Below, one piece after another: positions 1-27,327 of a stretch of 64,000 bases of DNA. This DNA comes from Streptomyces ureilyticus (GTDB lineage Bacteria > Actinomycetota > Actinomycetes > Streptomycetales > Streptomycetaceae), in assembly GCF_011045025.1 (NCBI RefSeq), contig NZ_JAAKZX010000019.1, positions 17,618 to 81,617 on the forward strand. Reading direction: 5' to 3'. A program made the position numbers and the translations under genes. The notes under the pieces were generated by a model that saw only the letters and a list, made by a program, of their open reading frames with translations, was not told where the DNA came from and did no database searches. Position 1 is the stretch's first letter. Each line of letters starts with the position of its first letter.

Positions 1-1
1 G

Positions 2-298
2 CTGTGGATGGCGGTCAGCGGCACGCTGGGCGCCACCACGCAACGGCAGCTGAGACAGCGGCTGCACGATCAAGTCGACGAAGGACACCGGGAGTTCTTC
101 CTCGACCTACAGGAACTCCGCTGCGCCGAGGGGCTCTCGGACGGCGAACTGCGCGCGCTGTTCCCCAAGGACCCCGCCGTGCGCTTCCACCTCATCGGAG
201 CCCCCGAATGCATCCGCGAGTGCGTCGCCGGCGACCCGGCGTTCACCCTGTACGCCGATCCGGAATCGGCCTGGTGCCAGTGGGGCAGGGGCGCCTGA
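2..298 (+). CDS. STAS-like protein, 5' end outside the window (partial)
   Basis: The frame is open to the left edge and ends at a TGA at 296-298, so the gene probably begins upstream of this window. An ATG at 8 exists but has no visible ribosome site. The visible part (about 98 residues) has the pattern of a STAS or anti-sigma-antagonist fold: a glycine strand (VSGTLGA), an amphipathic helix (QLRQRLHDQV), then a hydrophobic strand ending FLDLQEL. The C-terminal half (HLIGAPECIRECVAG) suits the later helix and strand. Such proteins usually take part in partner-switching control of sigma factors, but the conserved phosphorylatable Ser is not clear here. The assignment is by overall pattern only. 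It is convergent with the siderophore ATPase gene and unlikely to belong to that locus. Confidence 0.45.
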   Translation: MWMAVSGTLGATTQRQLRQRLHDQVDEGHREFFLDLQELRCAEGLSDGELRALFPKDPAVRFHLIGAPECIRECVAGDPAFTLYADPESAWCQWGRGA

Positions 299-303
299 TC
301 CGG

Positions 304-342
304 CTCGTACGCCTCCTTCTCATGTACGAGCCCATGTACGAG
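304..342. terminator. Possible hairpin between convergent genes
   Basis: CTCGTAC at 304-310 can pair with GTACGAG at 324-330, and a second GTACGAG copy lies at 336-342. The element sits between the stop of the STAS-like gene and the stop of the convergent siderophore ATPase gene. A 7-bp stem with a 13-nt loop is weak, so a terminator role is only suggested by position. Confidence 0.25.
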
Positions 343-345
343 TTC

Positions 346-1203
346 TCACGTACGGGCCGGCTCACCCGCGTCGGCCCCGTGGTGGCGCCCCATCGGAATG
401 ACCAGGGGTGTGCCGCTGACCGGGTCCATGGTGATCTTGCAGTTCAGGTCGAAGACGTCCGCGACGGTCTCTGTGGTGATGACCTCGGCCGGCGGGCCCT
501 CGGCGACGATCCGGCCGGACTTCATGGCGACGACGTGGTCGGCGTAGCGGCAGGCCTGGTTGAGGTCGTGCAGCACCATCACGACGGTGCGCATCTCGCG
601 CCGGTTGAGGTCGGTGATCAGGTCCAGTACGTCGATCTGGTGGGCCAGGTCCAGATACGTCGTCGGTTCGTCGAGGAGCAGTACGGGCGTGCCCTGGGCG
701 ACCGCCATGGCGATCCAGGCGCGCTGGCGCTGCCCGCCGGAGAGCTCGTCGACGGGACGGTCCGCGAGGTCGGTCATGGCGGTGGCGGCCAGCGCCTGGT
801 GGACGGCCTGTTCGTCGGCCTTGGACCACTGCCGCCACCAGGTCTGGTGCGGTGAACGGCCGCGGTTGACCAGGTCGATGACGGTCAGTCCCTCGGGGGC
901 CACCGGGCTCTGCGGCAGGATGCCGAGGCGCTGGGCGAGTTCCCGGGACGGTATGGACTGCAGGGCCCGGCCGTCCAGGTGGACGGCGCCCTCACGGGGT
1001 GCGAGCAGCCGGGCCAGGGCGCGCAGCAGTGTGGACTTGCCGCAGGCGTTGGCGCCGACGATCGCGGTGATCCGGCCGGGCGGGACAGCGAGGTCGAGGC
1101 CGTCCACGACCAGGCGGTTGTCGTACGCCAGGCGCAGTCCGCTCGCCCGCAGGTCCGGGTCGCTCCCGGGCGAGGCGTCCGCCGACTTGGGTCCAACCGA
1201 CAT
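346..1203 (-). CDS. Ferric-siderophore ABC transporter ATPase (FecE/FepC type)
   Basis: This cytoplasmic ATPase powers uptake of a ferric siderophore through the two FecCD permeases encoded just upstream. The 285-residue length is normal for the family. Walker A is GANACGKST (about residue 50), the signature is LSGGQRQR, Walker B is VLLLDEPT, followed by a D-loop (YLDLAHQ) and an H-loop (VLHDLNQA) typical of iron and cobalamin importers. The ATG at 1203 is preceded by AGGAGG seven bases upstream, inside the end of the permease gene; the two genes are 3 bp apart and surely co-transcribed. Iron control is expected from the box at 3375-3393 at the head of this operon. It is the last gene of the uptake operon; its natural substrate is inferred to be the siderophore made by the neighbouring NRPS. 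Confidence 0.93.
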   Translation of the reverse strand: MSVGPKSADASPGSDPDLRASGLRLAYDNRLVVDGLDLAVPPGRITAIVGANACGKSTLLRALARLLAPREGAVHLDGRALQSIPSRELAQRLGILPQSPVAPEGLTVIDLVNRGRSPHQTWWRQWSKADEQAVHQALAATAMTDLADRPVDELSGGQRQRAWIAMAVAQGTPVLLLDEPTTYLDLAHQIDVLDLITDLNRREMRTVVMVLHDLNQACRYADHVVAMKSGRIVAEGPPAEVITTETVADVFDLNCKITMDPVSGTPLVIPMGRHHGADAGEPART

Positions 1204-1206
1204 GGA

Positions 1207-2319
1207 TCAACCTCCTGAACCCGCGCGGTTCACGCGGACGAGCAACCAGAGCAGGACCGGCGCGCCGAGCACGCCGGTGACGATTCCGACCGGCAGTTCC
1301 GGGCCGGGGACGAGCGTACGGGCGATGAGATCGCTGCCGAGGACCATCAGGGCCCCGGTCAGTCCCGAGGCGACCGGGGGCGGCCAGGCGGTGCCGGCCA
1401 GCCGCTGGGCGATCTGCGGCGCGGCGAGCGCGACGAAGGCGACGGGGCCCGCGGACGCGGTGGCGAAGGCGATCAGACCGACCCCGGTGAGCAGGATGGA
1501 CAGGCGCACCAACTGCACCCGGGTACCGAGGCCGGTGGCCACGTCGTCACCGAGCTGGAGGGTACGCAGCAGCCGCCCGAGCAGCAGCGACGCCGGCAGC
1601 AGCACCGCCAGCACGATCGCGAGCGGGGCGACCTGGTCCCACGTACGGCCGTTGAGGTTGCCCACCAGCCAGCCGACGGCGGCCTGTGCCTCGAACCGTC
1701 CGCCCTTGGCCACCAGATAGTCGGTGGCGCTCGTGCAGATCCAGGCCACGCCGATGCCGATCAGGATGATCCGGTAGCCGGTGGTGCCGCGCCGCCAGGC
1801 CAGCGCGTACACGATCAAGGCCGTGGCCAGCGCGCCGAGCAGTCCGAGGGCCTGGGTGCCGAGGCCGCCGTCCCAGCCCAGCACGATGCCCGCGACCACG
1901 GCGGTGCCCGCACCCTGGGTCAGGCCGATCATGTCGGGGCTGGCCAGCGGATTGCGGGTCATGGTCTGGAACAGCGCGCCGGAGACGGCGAACGCGATCC
2001 CGGCCAGCAGTCCGACCAGGGCCCGTGGCAGCCGCAGTTCCTGGATGACGAGGACGGTGCCGGGGTCGCCGGCGCCGACGAGGGCGCGTACGACGTCGGC
2101 GAAGGCGATCGGGTAGTCGCCGATCGTCAGGCCCCAGCAGAACAGCAGGAAGGTGGCCGTGGCGAGCACCGCGTTCAGCGCCACCAGGCGGGGGCGGAAG
2201 ATCCCGGAGACCGGCGGTGCGGCCAGCCGGAAGGTGCGGTAGGAGCGGACGCGTGCGGGGGCGGGCGAAGTTCCGGAGTCCAAGGGGGACTTGGTGAGGG
2301 TGGACTTCGAGTTGGCCAT
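1207..2319 (-). CDS. Ferric-siderophore ABC permease, FecCD family (second subunit)
   Basis: This is a membrane permease of about 370 residues with around nine or ten hydrophobic segments. It is half of the heterodimeric channel for ferric siderophore import. The family landmark RLPRALVGLLAG and the TRNPLASPD element are present, as is the coupling-helix region near GLGTRVQLVRL. The N-terminus carries an unusually long hydrophilic Ser/Pro-rich leader of about 45 residues before the first membrane segment. The frame stays open far upstream inside the neighbouring permease gene, but the start is placed at the ATG at 2319 because GGAGG lies seven bases before it; a GTG at 2325 overlaps the upstream stop but sits only one base from that ribosome site. 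It is translated after the permease ending at 2322 and before the ATPase. Confidence 0.9.
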   Translation of the reverse strand: MANSKSTLTKSPLDSGTSPAPARVRSYRTFRLAAPPVSGIFRPRLVALNAVLATATFLLFCWGLTIGDYPIAFADVVRALVGAGDPGTVLVIQELRLPRALVGLLAGIAFAVSGALFQTMTRNPLASPDMIGLTQGAGTAVVAGIVLGWDGGLGTQALGLLGALATALIVYALAWRRGTTGYRIILIGIGVAWICTSATDYLVAKGGRFEAQAAVGWLVGNLNGRTWDQVAPLAIVLAVLLPASLLLGRLLRTLQLGDDVATGLGTRVQLVRLSILLTGVGLIAFATASAGPVAFVALAAPQIAQRLAGTAWPPPVASGLTGALMVLGSDLIARTLVPGPELPVGIVTGVLGAPVLLWLLVRVNRAGSGG

Positions 2320-2321
2320 GG

Positions 2322-3347
2322 TCACACCTCCGCGAGCCGGCGTCGGCGGACCATGGCGATGAAGAACGGGCCGCCGATGAAGGCGACGACGATGCCCGCC
2401 TGGACTTCGGTCGGCCGTGCGACGAGCCGGCCGACGATGTCCGCGGCGAGCAGCAGGCTCGGGGCGAGGACAGCCGACAGCGGCAGCAGCCAGCGGTGGT
2501 CGGGGCCGATCCCCGCCAACTGGGCGAGGACCCGGGCGACATGGGGGACCACCAGGCCGATGAAGACGATCGGGCCGATGACCGCGACCGCGGCTCCGGT
2601 CAGCAGGGTGACCGCGGCGACGCCCTGCAGCCGGATCAGGCCGAGGCGTCGGCCGAGTGAGGCCGCGACGTCCTCGCCGAGGGCCAGGCTGTTGAGGGCC
2701 GGCGCGCAGGCCAGGGCCAGAATGAGGCCGGCGGCGAGGAACGGCAGGATCCGCAGCACCGTGGCGCCGTCCTGGTCGGCCATCGAACCGGCGGTGAAGA
2801 AGCGGTAGCGGTCCAGCGCGTCCGGGTCGGTCAGGACGATGGCGCTGGTGAGCGAGCTGAGCAGAAAGGTCACCGCGATACCGGCGAGCGCCAGCTTCAC
2901 CGGCGTCTGGCCGGAACGCCCAAGGCCGCCGAGGAGGTAGACCACGACGCTCGCCGCGAGCGCGCCCGCGAAGGCGAACCACACGTACCCGTAGAAGGAG
3001 CCGAACCCGAACACCCCGACCGCCAGCACGATGGCGAAGGACGCGCCCGCGCTGACCCCCAGGATCCCGGGATCCGCCAGCGGATTGCGGGTCAGGGCCT
3101 GCATGAGGGCGCCTGCCAGACCCAGGGCGGCGCCCGCCGCGAGGCCGAGTGTGGTGCGCGGCACCCGTGCCGACCAGACGATGTTGTCCACGAACCGGCT
3201 CGGCGCGTCGCCGAACAGTGTCCGGATCACCTGGCCCGGCGGGACACTTGCCGCGCCCAGCGCGAGCGACAGCAGACAGAGCACCACCAGAACAGCGCCG
3301 AGCAGCGCCACCAGCAGTACGGGGCGAAGTCTCGTGCCCCGCTTCAC
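2322..3347 (-). CDS. Ferric-siderophore ABC permease, FecCD family (first subunit)
   Basis: This membrane permease of 341 residues is the first gene of the uptake operon. It has the FecCD hallmarks RVPRTTLGLAAG and the TRNPLADPGILG motif, multiple alanine- and leucine-rich membrane helices, and the cytoplasmic coupling motif GEDVAASLGRRLG that contacts the ATPase. It should form the import channel with the product of 1207-2319. The ATG at 3347 lies 27 bp downstream, in the direction of transcription, of an iron box at 3375-3393, so repression by iron-loaded DmdR1/IdeR is expected. The stop codon lies 2 bp from the start of the next permease gene. The closest functional model is the CchC/CchD/CchE system of the coelichelin locus; a one-to-one match with a named gene cannot be made from sequence reading alone. 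Confidence 0.92.
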   Translation of the reverse strand: MKRGTRLRPVLLVALLGAVLVVLCLLSLALGAASVPPGQVIRTLFGDAPSRFVDNIVWSARVPRTTLGLAAGAALGLAGALMQALTRNPLADPGILGVSAGASFAIVLAVGVFGFGSFYGYVWFAFAGALAASVVVYLLGGLGRSGQTPVKLALAGIAVTFLLSSLTSAIVLTDPDALDRYRFFTAGSMADQDGATVLRILPFLAAGLILALACAPALNSLALGEDVAASLGRRLGLIRLQGVAAVTLLTGAAVAVIGPIVFIGLVVPHVARVLAQLAGIGPDHRWLLPLSAVLAPSLLLAADIVGRLVARPTEVQAGIVVAFIGGPFFIAMVRRRRLAEV

Positions 3348-3374
3348 CGTTCGGTCTCCACGGACCCGACTCCC

Positions 3375-3393
3375 TTAGGTTAGGCAGACCTTA
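3375..3393. promoter_or_regulatory. Iron box (DmdR1/IdeR operator) for the uptake operon
   Basis: TTAGGTTAGGCAGACCTTA matches the Streptomyces iron-box consensus TTAGGTTAGGCTCACCTAA at 16 of 19 positions. It lies 27 bp upstream of the first permease start and about 45 bp from the second box in the same divergent promoter region. Iron-loaded DmdR1 binding here would shut off uptake genes, and possibly also the NRPS operon. Confidence 0.85.
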
Positions 3394-3437
3394 ATCCTAG
3401 TCGTGAGCTTGGCCGCCGCAGGGATTGGGTCTTTTGG

Positions 3438-3456
3438 TTAGGTAATCCTTACCTTA
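3438..3456. promoter_or_regulatory. Iron box (DmdR1/IdeR operator) for the NRPS operon
   Basis: TTAGGTAATCCTTACCTTA is a strong dyad (TTAGGTAA against TTACCTTA) and matches the 19-bp consensus at 14 positions. It ends two bases before an in-frame ATG at 3459. This position makes it more likely that transcription starts at or near here and that translation begins further downstream at the GTG at 3516. Confidence 0.78.
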
Positions 3457-3515
3457 GTATGACCTGCGGTCCTCCGGCAGAGCCGGTTTCGCACACCCGG
3501 GAGGCACGGTCAGCT

Positions 3516-22307
<18,792 letters not shown>

Positions 22308-22368
22308 CCCCTAATCCCTGGCCATCTGGCCCCTTGCCCCCGAGCCCGGCACCCAGGAGGATCACCGC

Positions 22369-22596
22369 ATGAGCAGCGGCAACACCAACCCGTTCGAGAA
22401 CCCCGACGGCGTCTACTCCGTACTCGTCAACGACGAGGGCCAGCACAGCCTCTGGCCCGACTTCGTGGACGTCCCGGCGGGCTGGACCGTCGCCCACGGC
22501 CCGGGCCCGCGTCAGGAGTGCCTCGACTACATCGAGACCCACTGGACCGACATGCGGCCCACGAGTCTCGTCGAGCGGATGGAGCGGACCGGCTGA
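22369..22596 (+). CDS. MbtH-like protein, NRPS adenylation partner
   Basis: A 75-residue MbtH-family protein of typical length. The family residues are all visible: NPFEN near the start, [13 protein letters not shown] in the middle, and the C-terminal CLDYIE..WTDMRP block. MbtH-like proteins bind A domains and are often needed for their solubility or activity, so this one most likely serves the adjacent synthetase. The start ATG has a strong AGGAGG about ten bases upstream. It follows the NRPS gene by about 60 bp and precedes the amidohydrolase by 5 bp, so all three are probably one transcript under the iron box at 3438-3456. The matching gene in the coelichelin locus is cchK. Confidence 0.95.
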   Translation: MSSGNTNPFENPDGVYSVLVNDEGQHSLWPDFVDVPAGWTVAHGPGPRQECLDYIETHWTDMRPTSLVERMERTG

Positions 22597-22601
22597 CCCC
22601 G

Positions 22602-24188
22602 ATGCTCAGCACCAGACTCACCAACGCGCACATCCTGACCATGGACCCGGACCATCCCATCGCCCACGACGTGGGCATATGGGAGGGCCGGATCGTAGGC
22701 CTGGACGAGGCGGTGACCGGGCTGCCCGCGCGCCGGGTGGTGGATCTGCAGGGCGCGACCGTGCTGCCCGGGTTCATCGACAGCCATGTGCACCTGGCGT
22801 GGACCGGTTTCAAGGCGGCCACCCCGAGCGTGGCACCCTGCACGTCGGCCGAGGACGTGCTCGGGGTCGTCGCCGCCACCGTGGCGTGCACGCCGGCCGG
22901 CGGCTGGGCGCAGCTCGTGGGGTACGACCAGCGGGCCCTCGGCCGTCATCTGACCGCCGCCGAGCTGGACAAGGTCAGCGAGGGGCGCAAGGTCTACCTG
23001 CTGCACGACTCCGGACACGGCTGTGTGGTCAACACCGCCGTACTGGACCTGCTGCCCGCCCATGTGCCGCACGAGGACGGCTTCCTCGCCGAGCAGGCCA
23101 TGGGAGCCGCACGGGCGCTGCGACTGCCGTACTCCCAGGAGGAGTTGGCGGAGGCGATCGGGCGCGCCGCCCGGGTCTGTCTGGCCGAGGGTGTGACGGC
23201 CTGCGCCGAGGCCGGCATCGGCGGTGCCTTGTTCGGACACAGTCCCGTCGAGCTGGGCGCCTACCAACTTGCGCGAGATCAGGGGAAGTTGCCGCTGCGG
23301 GTGCAGCTCATGGTGGCCGCGGACCGGCTGAAAGCGGTGGCCGCGCACGAGGACGACGGCATCCCGCGCGCACTCGACCTCGGACTGCGCACCGGGTTCG
23401 GGGACGAATGGCTCTCCGTGGGCGCGCTGAAGATCTACACCGACGGCGGCATGATGGCCCGTACGGCCGCGCTCAGCAGCCCGTACGAAGGCCTGGACCA
23501 CGCCGGCCAGTTGCAGGACGACCCCGAGGTGCTCGCGGACACGATCGTGGACGGTCATCTCGGCGGCTGGCAGCTCGCAATACACGCCATCGGCGACCGT
23601 GCGGCCGACGTCGCCCTGGATGCCCTGGAACGCGCGCATCACCTCCGCCCGCGACCGGGCGCGCGGCACCGCATCGAACACGCGGGACTGATCCGGCCCG
23701 ACCAACTGTCCCGCATGGCGCGGCTCGGCGTGAGCGCCGTGGTGCAGCCGAACTTCCTGCGCTACTTCGGCGACGACTACGCGGCGATCATGGGCGAGGA
23801 GCGCGCACCCTGGATGTACCGGGGGAGGGGCTTCCTGGAGCACGGCATCACGCTGGTGGGCAGCTCCGACCGCCCCGTCGCGGACGGATCGCCGCTGCGG
23901 GCCGTCCAGTTCATGGTCGAGCGCGCTTCGGAGTCGGGACAGCTCATCGGCCCGGACGAGTCCGTCACCGTCGACGAGGCCCTGCGCGCGTACACCGTCG
24001 GCGGGGCCTACGCCTGCCACTGGGACTGCGTCGCGGGCACTCTCACCCCCGGCAAGCGCGCCGACCTGGTCGTCCTGGGCGACGATCCGAGGCGGGTCGA
24101 CACCTCGCGCATCGGCGACATAGAAGTGGTGACGACGTACGTCGACGGCCGGGAGACCGGCGACTGGCCCGGACGACGCCGCTCGTGA
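22602..24188 (+). CDS. YtcJ-like metal-dependent amidohydrolase in the siderophore operon
   Basis: A 528-residue amidohydrolase of the YtcJ (amidohydrolase 3) family. Metal-site elements are visible: SHVHL after the first beta strands (about residue 60), HAIGDRA, RIEHAGL, and SSDRP near the C-terminus, followed by the usual small beta domain (GKRADLVVLGDDP). These enzymes hydrolyse amide or related C-N bonds, but the substrate here is unknown. It starts 5 bp after the MbtH gene and ends just before a strong terminator, so it belongs to the NRPS transcript. The NRPS lacks a thioesterase, so release, deformylation or later hydrolysis of the siderophore are all possible jobs; none is shown by the sequence. 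An unrelated catabolic role is less likely given the spacing. Confidence 0.85.
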   Translation: MLSTRLTNAHILTMDPDHPIAHDVGIWEGRIVGLDEAVTGLPARRVVDLQGATVLPGFIDSHVHLAWTGFKAATPSVAPCTSAEDVLGVVAATVACTPAGGWAQLVGYDQRALGRHLTAAELDKVSEGRKVYLLHDSGHGCVVNTAVLDLLPAHVPHEDGFLAEQAMGAARALRLPYSQEELAEAIGRAARVCLAEGVTACAEAGIGGALFGHSPVELGAYQLARDQGKLPLRVQLMVAADRLKAVAAHEDDGIPRALDLGLRTGFGDEWLSVGALKIYTDGGMMARTAALSSPYEGLDHAGQLQDDPEVLADTIVDGHLGGWQLAIHAIGDRAADVALDALERAHHLRPRPGARHRIEHAGLIRPDQLSRMARLGVSAVVQPNFLRYFGDDYAAIMGEERAPWMYRGRGFLEHGITLVGSSDRPVADGSPLRAVQFMVERASESGQLIGPDESVTVDEALRAYTVGGAYACHWDCVAGTLTPGKRADLVVLGDDPRRVDTSRIGDIEVVTTYVDGRETGDWPGRRRS

Positions 24189-24223
24189 ACGGGCCGGACG
24201 AACGGCTCGATGTCGTGCATAGG

Positions 24224-24267
24224 CCGCGCCCCTCAAGGAGGCCGCAGGCCTTCCTCTAGGGGCGCGG
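24224..24267. terminator. Strong bidirectional terminator hairpin
   Basis: A 10-bp perfect outer stem (CCGCGCCCCT at 24224-24233 with AGGGGCGCGG at 24258-24267) encloses a second stem built on GGCC/GGCC around a GCA loop. It lies between the stop of the amidohydrolase gene and the stop of the convergent binding-protein gene, so it can end transcription from both sides. It has no U-tract, as is usual for Streptomyces. Confidence 0.8.
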
Positions 24268-24330
24268 GCTGTGTCAATTTGCGGCTCCGCCGCGATGGGG
24301 GAGCGATCAGCCACAACGAACCCGTACCTT
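24258..24330. repeat. Streptomyces-type intergenic repeat, copy 1
   Basis: This stretch begins with a GGGGCGCGGGCTGT block, continues through TGCGGCTCCGCCGCG and ends with GATCAGCCACAACGAACCCG. The same blocks recur in the same order at 31629-31735. Elements of this style are scattered between genes in many Streptomyces genomes. Its left edge forms one arm of the terminator hairpin. Confidence 0.6.
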
Positions 24331-24355
24331 CAAACGCCCGCGGAGCAGCCGGCGT

Positions 24356-25423
24356 TCAGGAAGCAGGCTGCTCCACCTTCGTGGCGGTGTCGCCGTCAAC
24401 CGCGGCACCCAGCTGCGGCACCAGCCGCTCAAGCATGTACGGCAGGCTCAGCACCGACACGAACGACACGGAGTTGCCGTAGTCGCTCGTCTCCGGGACG
24501 AAGACCTCCCGGTCCTGCTTCGCCACGTTCAGGTCGGCGTACAGGGCGTCCTTGTTGAGCTTGGCCTCGTCCTTGGCCACATCGGAGACGATCCACACAA
24601 TCGCGTCCGTGTCCAGCAGATCGGTGCGCTCCTTGCTGATGTTGGCGCCGAACTCGTCGCCGATGACCTTGTCCAGATCGGTCGGCAGCTTGAAGCCGAG
24701 ATCGGTGAGCAGCCGGGAACGCGGGTCCTGGCTGCCGAAGACGAACATGCCCTCGTACGGGGTGGCCATCACAGCGGTCTTCCCGGCGAACTCCGGGTTC
24801 TCCGCGGCCGCCTTCGCGAAGTCGCCCTTGACGCCCTCGACGAGCTCCTTCGCCTCAGTCTCCTGGCCGAGCGCCTTGCCGATGATCTCGGTCTGCTCCT
24901 GCCACGGGACGCCGAAGTCGTTGTACGCCTTCGGCTGGGCCACCACCGGCGCGAACTTCGACAGGGTCTCGTACTGCTCCTTGGTCAGACCCCCGTAGAC
25001 CGCGAGGATCAGGTCGGGCTTGAGCGCGGCGATCTTCTCCGTCTGCGGACCGGTGCCGGTGTCCGTCAGCACGGTGGGCGCCTTCTCGCTGCCCAGCTTG
25101 TCGGCGGCCCAGGGACCGATGGCGCCCTTGTAGCCGCCGAGCCACTCGGTGGTGCCGACGGGCACCTTGCCCAGGGCGAGCACGGCGTCCTGGTCGGTGA
25201 GGCCGACCGTGACGATCCGCTTGGGCTCGGCCTTGATGGAGGTGCTGCCGTACTTGTGGGGGATGGACACCGGGAAGGCGCTGTTCGCGGATTCCTTGTT
25301 CCCCGCGTTCTCTGCGGATCCCTCGGAATCATCTCCCGAGCCGCAGGCCGTGGCGGTGGTGAAGAGCAGTAGCGCGGAGACGAGCGCCGCGGCGAGGCGT
25401 GTGCCTCTGAGAGAGCCGAGCAT
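24356..25423 (-). CDS. Ferric-siderophore-binding lipoprotein of the ABC importer
   Basis: A 355-residue FepB/FhuD-type (class III) substrate-binding protein. The signal peptide begins MLGSLRGTRL, has a hydrophobic core, and ends at a cysteine in TATACGSG, so it should be a lipoprotein tethered outside the membrane. The mature part has the family elements EPKRIVTVGLTDQDAVLALG and the domain-linking long helix. The frame is open for 41 more codons upstream, but the ATG at 25423 is chosen because it overlaps the upstream stop (ATGA) and has AAGGA six bases before it. It delivers iron-siderophore to the FecCD permeases at 1207-3347, although it is co-transcribed with the exporter genes. This layout resembles cchF beside cchG/cchI in the coelichelin locus. 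Iron control comes from the box at 29068-29086. Confidence 0.93.
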   Translation of the reverse strand: MLGSLRGTRLAAALVSALLLFTTATACGSGDDSEGSAENAGNKESANSAFPVSIPHKYGSTSIKAEPKRIVTVGLTDQDAVLALGKVPVGTTEWLGGYKGAIGPWAADKLGSEKAPTVLTDTGTGPQTEKIAALKPDLILAVYGGLTKEQYETLSKFAPVVAQPKAYNDFGVPWQEQTEIIGKALGQETEAKELVEGVKGDFAKAAAENPEFAGKTAVMATPYEGMFVFGSQDPRSRLLTDLGFKLPTDLDKVIGDEFGANISKERTDLLDTDAIVWIVSDVAKDEAKLNKDALYADLNVAKQDREVFVPETSDYGNSVSFVSVLSLPYMLERLVPQLGAAVDGDTATKVEQPAS

Positions 25424-27327
25424 CAGTGGTCCTTCATGGTGGTGGTTGTGTCGGGACGGTGCTGCTGCGTGGGGGGCTGATCGACTGTGCCGCGCGTACC
25501 GGACCAGGCCTCCCACAGGGAGGCGTAGGTCCCGCCCGCCGCGCACAGCTCGTCATGGGTGCCGCTCTCCACGATCCGGCCGCCGTCCATGACGACGATC
25601 CGGTCCGCGGCCGCGGCCTGGGTGAGGCGGTGTGCGACGACCAGCGCCGTGCGGCCCTCGACCGCCCGGTCGGCCGCCCGCTCCAGCAGCCGGGCTCCGG
25701 TGCTCCCGGCCTCGGCCGTCGCCTCGTCGAGCACGGCCACCGGGGGATCGGCCAACACCAGCCGCGCCAGGGCGAGTTGCTGGACCTGGGCGGGCGTGAG
25801 GCGGTGTCCGCCCTCGCCCACGACCGTGTCCAGGCCCTCGGGCAGCGTTTCGACCCAGTCCAGGGCCTCCACGGTGGCCAGGGCCGCGCGTAGCTCCTCG
25901 TCGCCTGCGTCGGCCCGCGCCAGGCGCAGATCCTCCGCGAGCGAACCGGCGAAGACGTGGGTCTCCTGCGTGACCAGTGCGACCGGCAGACCGTCGCCGT
26001 ACGTTCCGGCGCCGGTCAGGTGTATCGAGCCGGACGTCGGTGCGTGTACGCCCGCGATGAGCTTGGCCAGGGTGGTCTTGCCCGCGCCGCTCGGGCCGAC
26101 CAGGGCCACGCGTTCGCCGGCGCGGAGCGTCAGGTCCACCTCGTGCAGGACGGGACGGCCGGGCTCGTACGCGTGGTCGATGCCGGTCACGGTGACGGTG
26201 CCGTCCGCAGCCGTGCCCGGCTCCCGCCGCTTGTGAGGATTCGCTGCCTCTTCCGGCTCGGGGTCCGGCTGGTCGGCGACGCCGACCAGCCGGGCGAGCG
26301 CGGCGGTCGCCGACTGCGCGTCGTCGAGCAGCACCAGCGCGGCGTTGATCGGCGCGAACAGACTGTGGAAGTACAGGGCCGCGGCGGTCGCGGTGCCGAT
26401 GGACACAGAGTCGGCGCGCACCAGCAGGAACCCGGTGACGAGGACCGCGGCGAGGCCGATGAACTCGCCTACGTGCAGCCGGTTGTAGAACCCCAGCACC
26501 AGCTTCACTCCGCGCAGCGTCAGCTCCACCGCCGCCGACGAACGCCGGGTCACATGCTCGGTGTGCTGCTCCTCCAGCCGGAACGCCCGTACCGTGCCCG
26601 CCCCGGAGATGGAGTCGAGGAGCTGCTGCTGCTGAGTGCCCGTCGCGATGCGCTGGCGGGCGTAGAGCGGCACGGCATGGCGTACGTACCAACGGGCGGT
26701 GTGCGCCTGGACGGGGACCGCGAGGAGAGCCGCGAGCAGGAAACGCCAGTCCAACGCCGCCATCGCGCCCAGCGTCAGCACGATGGCCAGCAGGGAACGG
26801 GCCAGTTCGGGCAGGGCGTTGCGCACCGCCTCGGCCACCACCGAGACGTCCCGGGTCACCCGGGCGGTGAGGTCTCCGGCGCCCGCCTTCTCCACCTGTT
26901 CCAGCGGCAGCCGCAGCGCCTTCTCCACGAACCGCTCGCGCAGTTGCGCCAGCAGGGTCTCGCCGAGCCGGGAGACCAGCGTCAGGCCCAGCGCGGTGGT
27001 GCCGCCCTGGGCGAGGGCGACCAGCACCAGGAGGACGACCGGAGTCGTCACGTCCCCGGGCGGGCGCCCCTCGGCCACCACGTCCACGATGCGGCCAAGC
27101 AGCGGCTGGACGAGCAGCCCCACACCGGTGGCCGCGACCATCACCGCGAAGCTGCCGAGGGCCAAACCCCGGCGCGGACGCACCAGTTCGCGGACAGCGG
27201 CACGAGTGCGGGCGCCGGTCGCGGTGGGCAGCAGTTCCCGGGAGTCGGGCGCCTGCTCGTCCGTATCGGGGCCTGCTGCGGTCATTGCTTCCTTGTTGTC
27301 GTTCGCGTTCGCCGAGGTGTCGCTCAT
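25423..27327 (-). CDS. ABC exporter half-transporter, intact Walker motifs and degenerate signature
   Basis: A 634-residue fused membrane-ATPase half-transporter: six membrane helices (about residues 45-330) then an ATPase domain. Walker A is GPSGAGKTT, the Q-loop is VTQE, Walker B is VAVLDEAT and the H-loop is VAHRLT, all normal. The signature that should read LSGGQ is LTPAQVQQ. The gene overlaps its upstream neighbour by ATGA and the downstream lipoprotein gene by ATGA. The upstream partner (27324-29033) has exactly the opposite losses, so the two should pair as a heterodimer with one working and one dead ATP site. By analogy with CchG/CchI it should export the finished siderophore; import cannot be excluded because some mycobacterial exporter-fold pairs (IrtAB) import. 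Confidence 0.92.
   Translation of the reverse strand: MSDTSANANDNKEAMTAAGPDTDEQAPDSRELLPTATGARTRAAVRELVRPRRGLALGSFAVMVAATGVGLLVQPLLGRIVDVVAEGRPPGDVTTPVVLLVLVALAQGGTTALGLTLVSRLGETLLAQLRERFVEKALRLPLEQVEKAGAGDLTARVTRDVSVVAEAVRNALPELARSLLAIVLTLGAMAALDWRFLLAALLAVPVQAHTARWYVRHAVPLYARQRIATGTQQQQLLDSISGAGTVRAFRLEEQHTEHVTRRSSAAVELTLRGVKLVLGFYNRLHVGEFIGLAAVLVTGFLLVRADSVSIGTATAAALYFHSLFAPINAALVLLDDAQSATAALARLVGVADQPDPEPEEAANPHKRREPGTAADGTVTVTGIDHAYEPGRPVLHEVDLTLRAGERVALVGPSGAGKTTLAKLIAGVHAPTSGSIHLTGAGTYGDGLPVALVTQETHVFAGSLAEDLRLARADAGDEELRAALATVEALDWVETLPEGLDTVVGEGGHRLTPAQVQQLALARLVLADPPVAVLDEATAEAGSTGARLLERAADRAVEGRTALVVAHRLTQAAAADRIVVMDGGRIVESGTHDELCAAGGTYASLWEAWSGTRGTVDQPPTQQHRPDTTTTMKDH

Noticed and set aside
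1207..2982. Long version of the second permease frame reaching into the first permease gene
   Set aside because: The upstream 221 codons are an Arg/Pro-rich shadow of the first permease in another frame; a good ribosome site marks ATG 2319.
3459..3515. NRPS start at ATG 3459
   Set aside because: It lies two bases after an iron box and has no ribosome site, while GTG 3516 does. The shorter start is preferred, though not proven.
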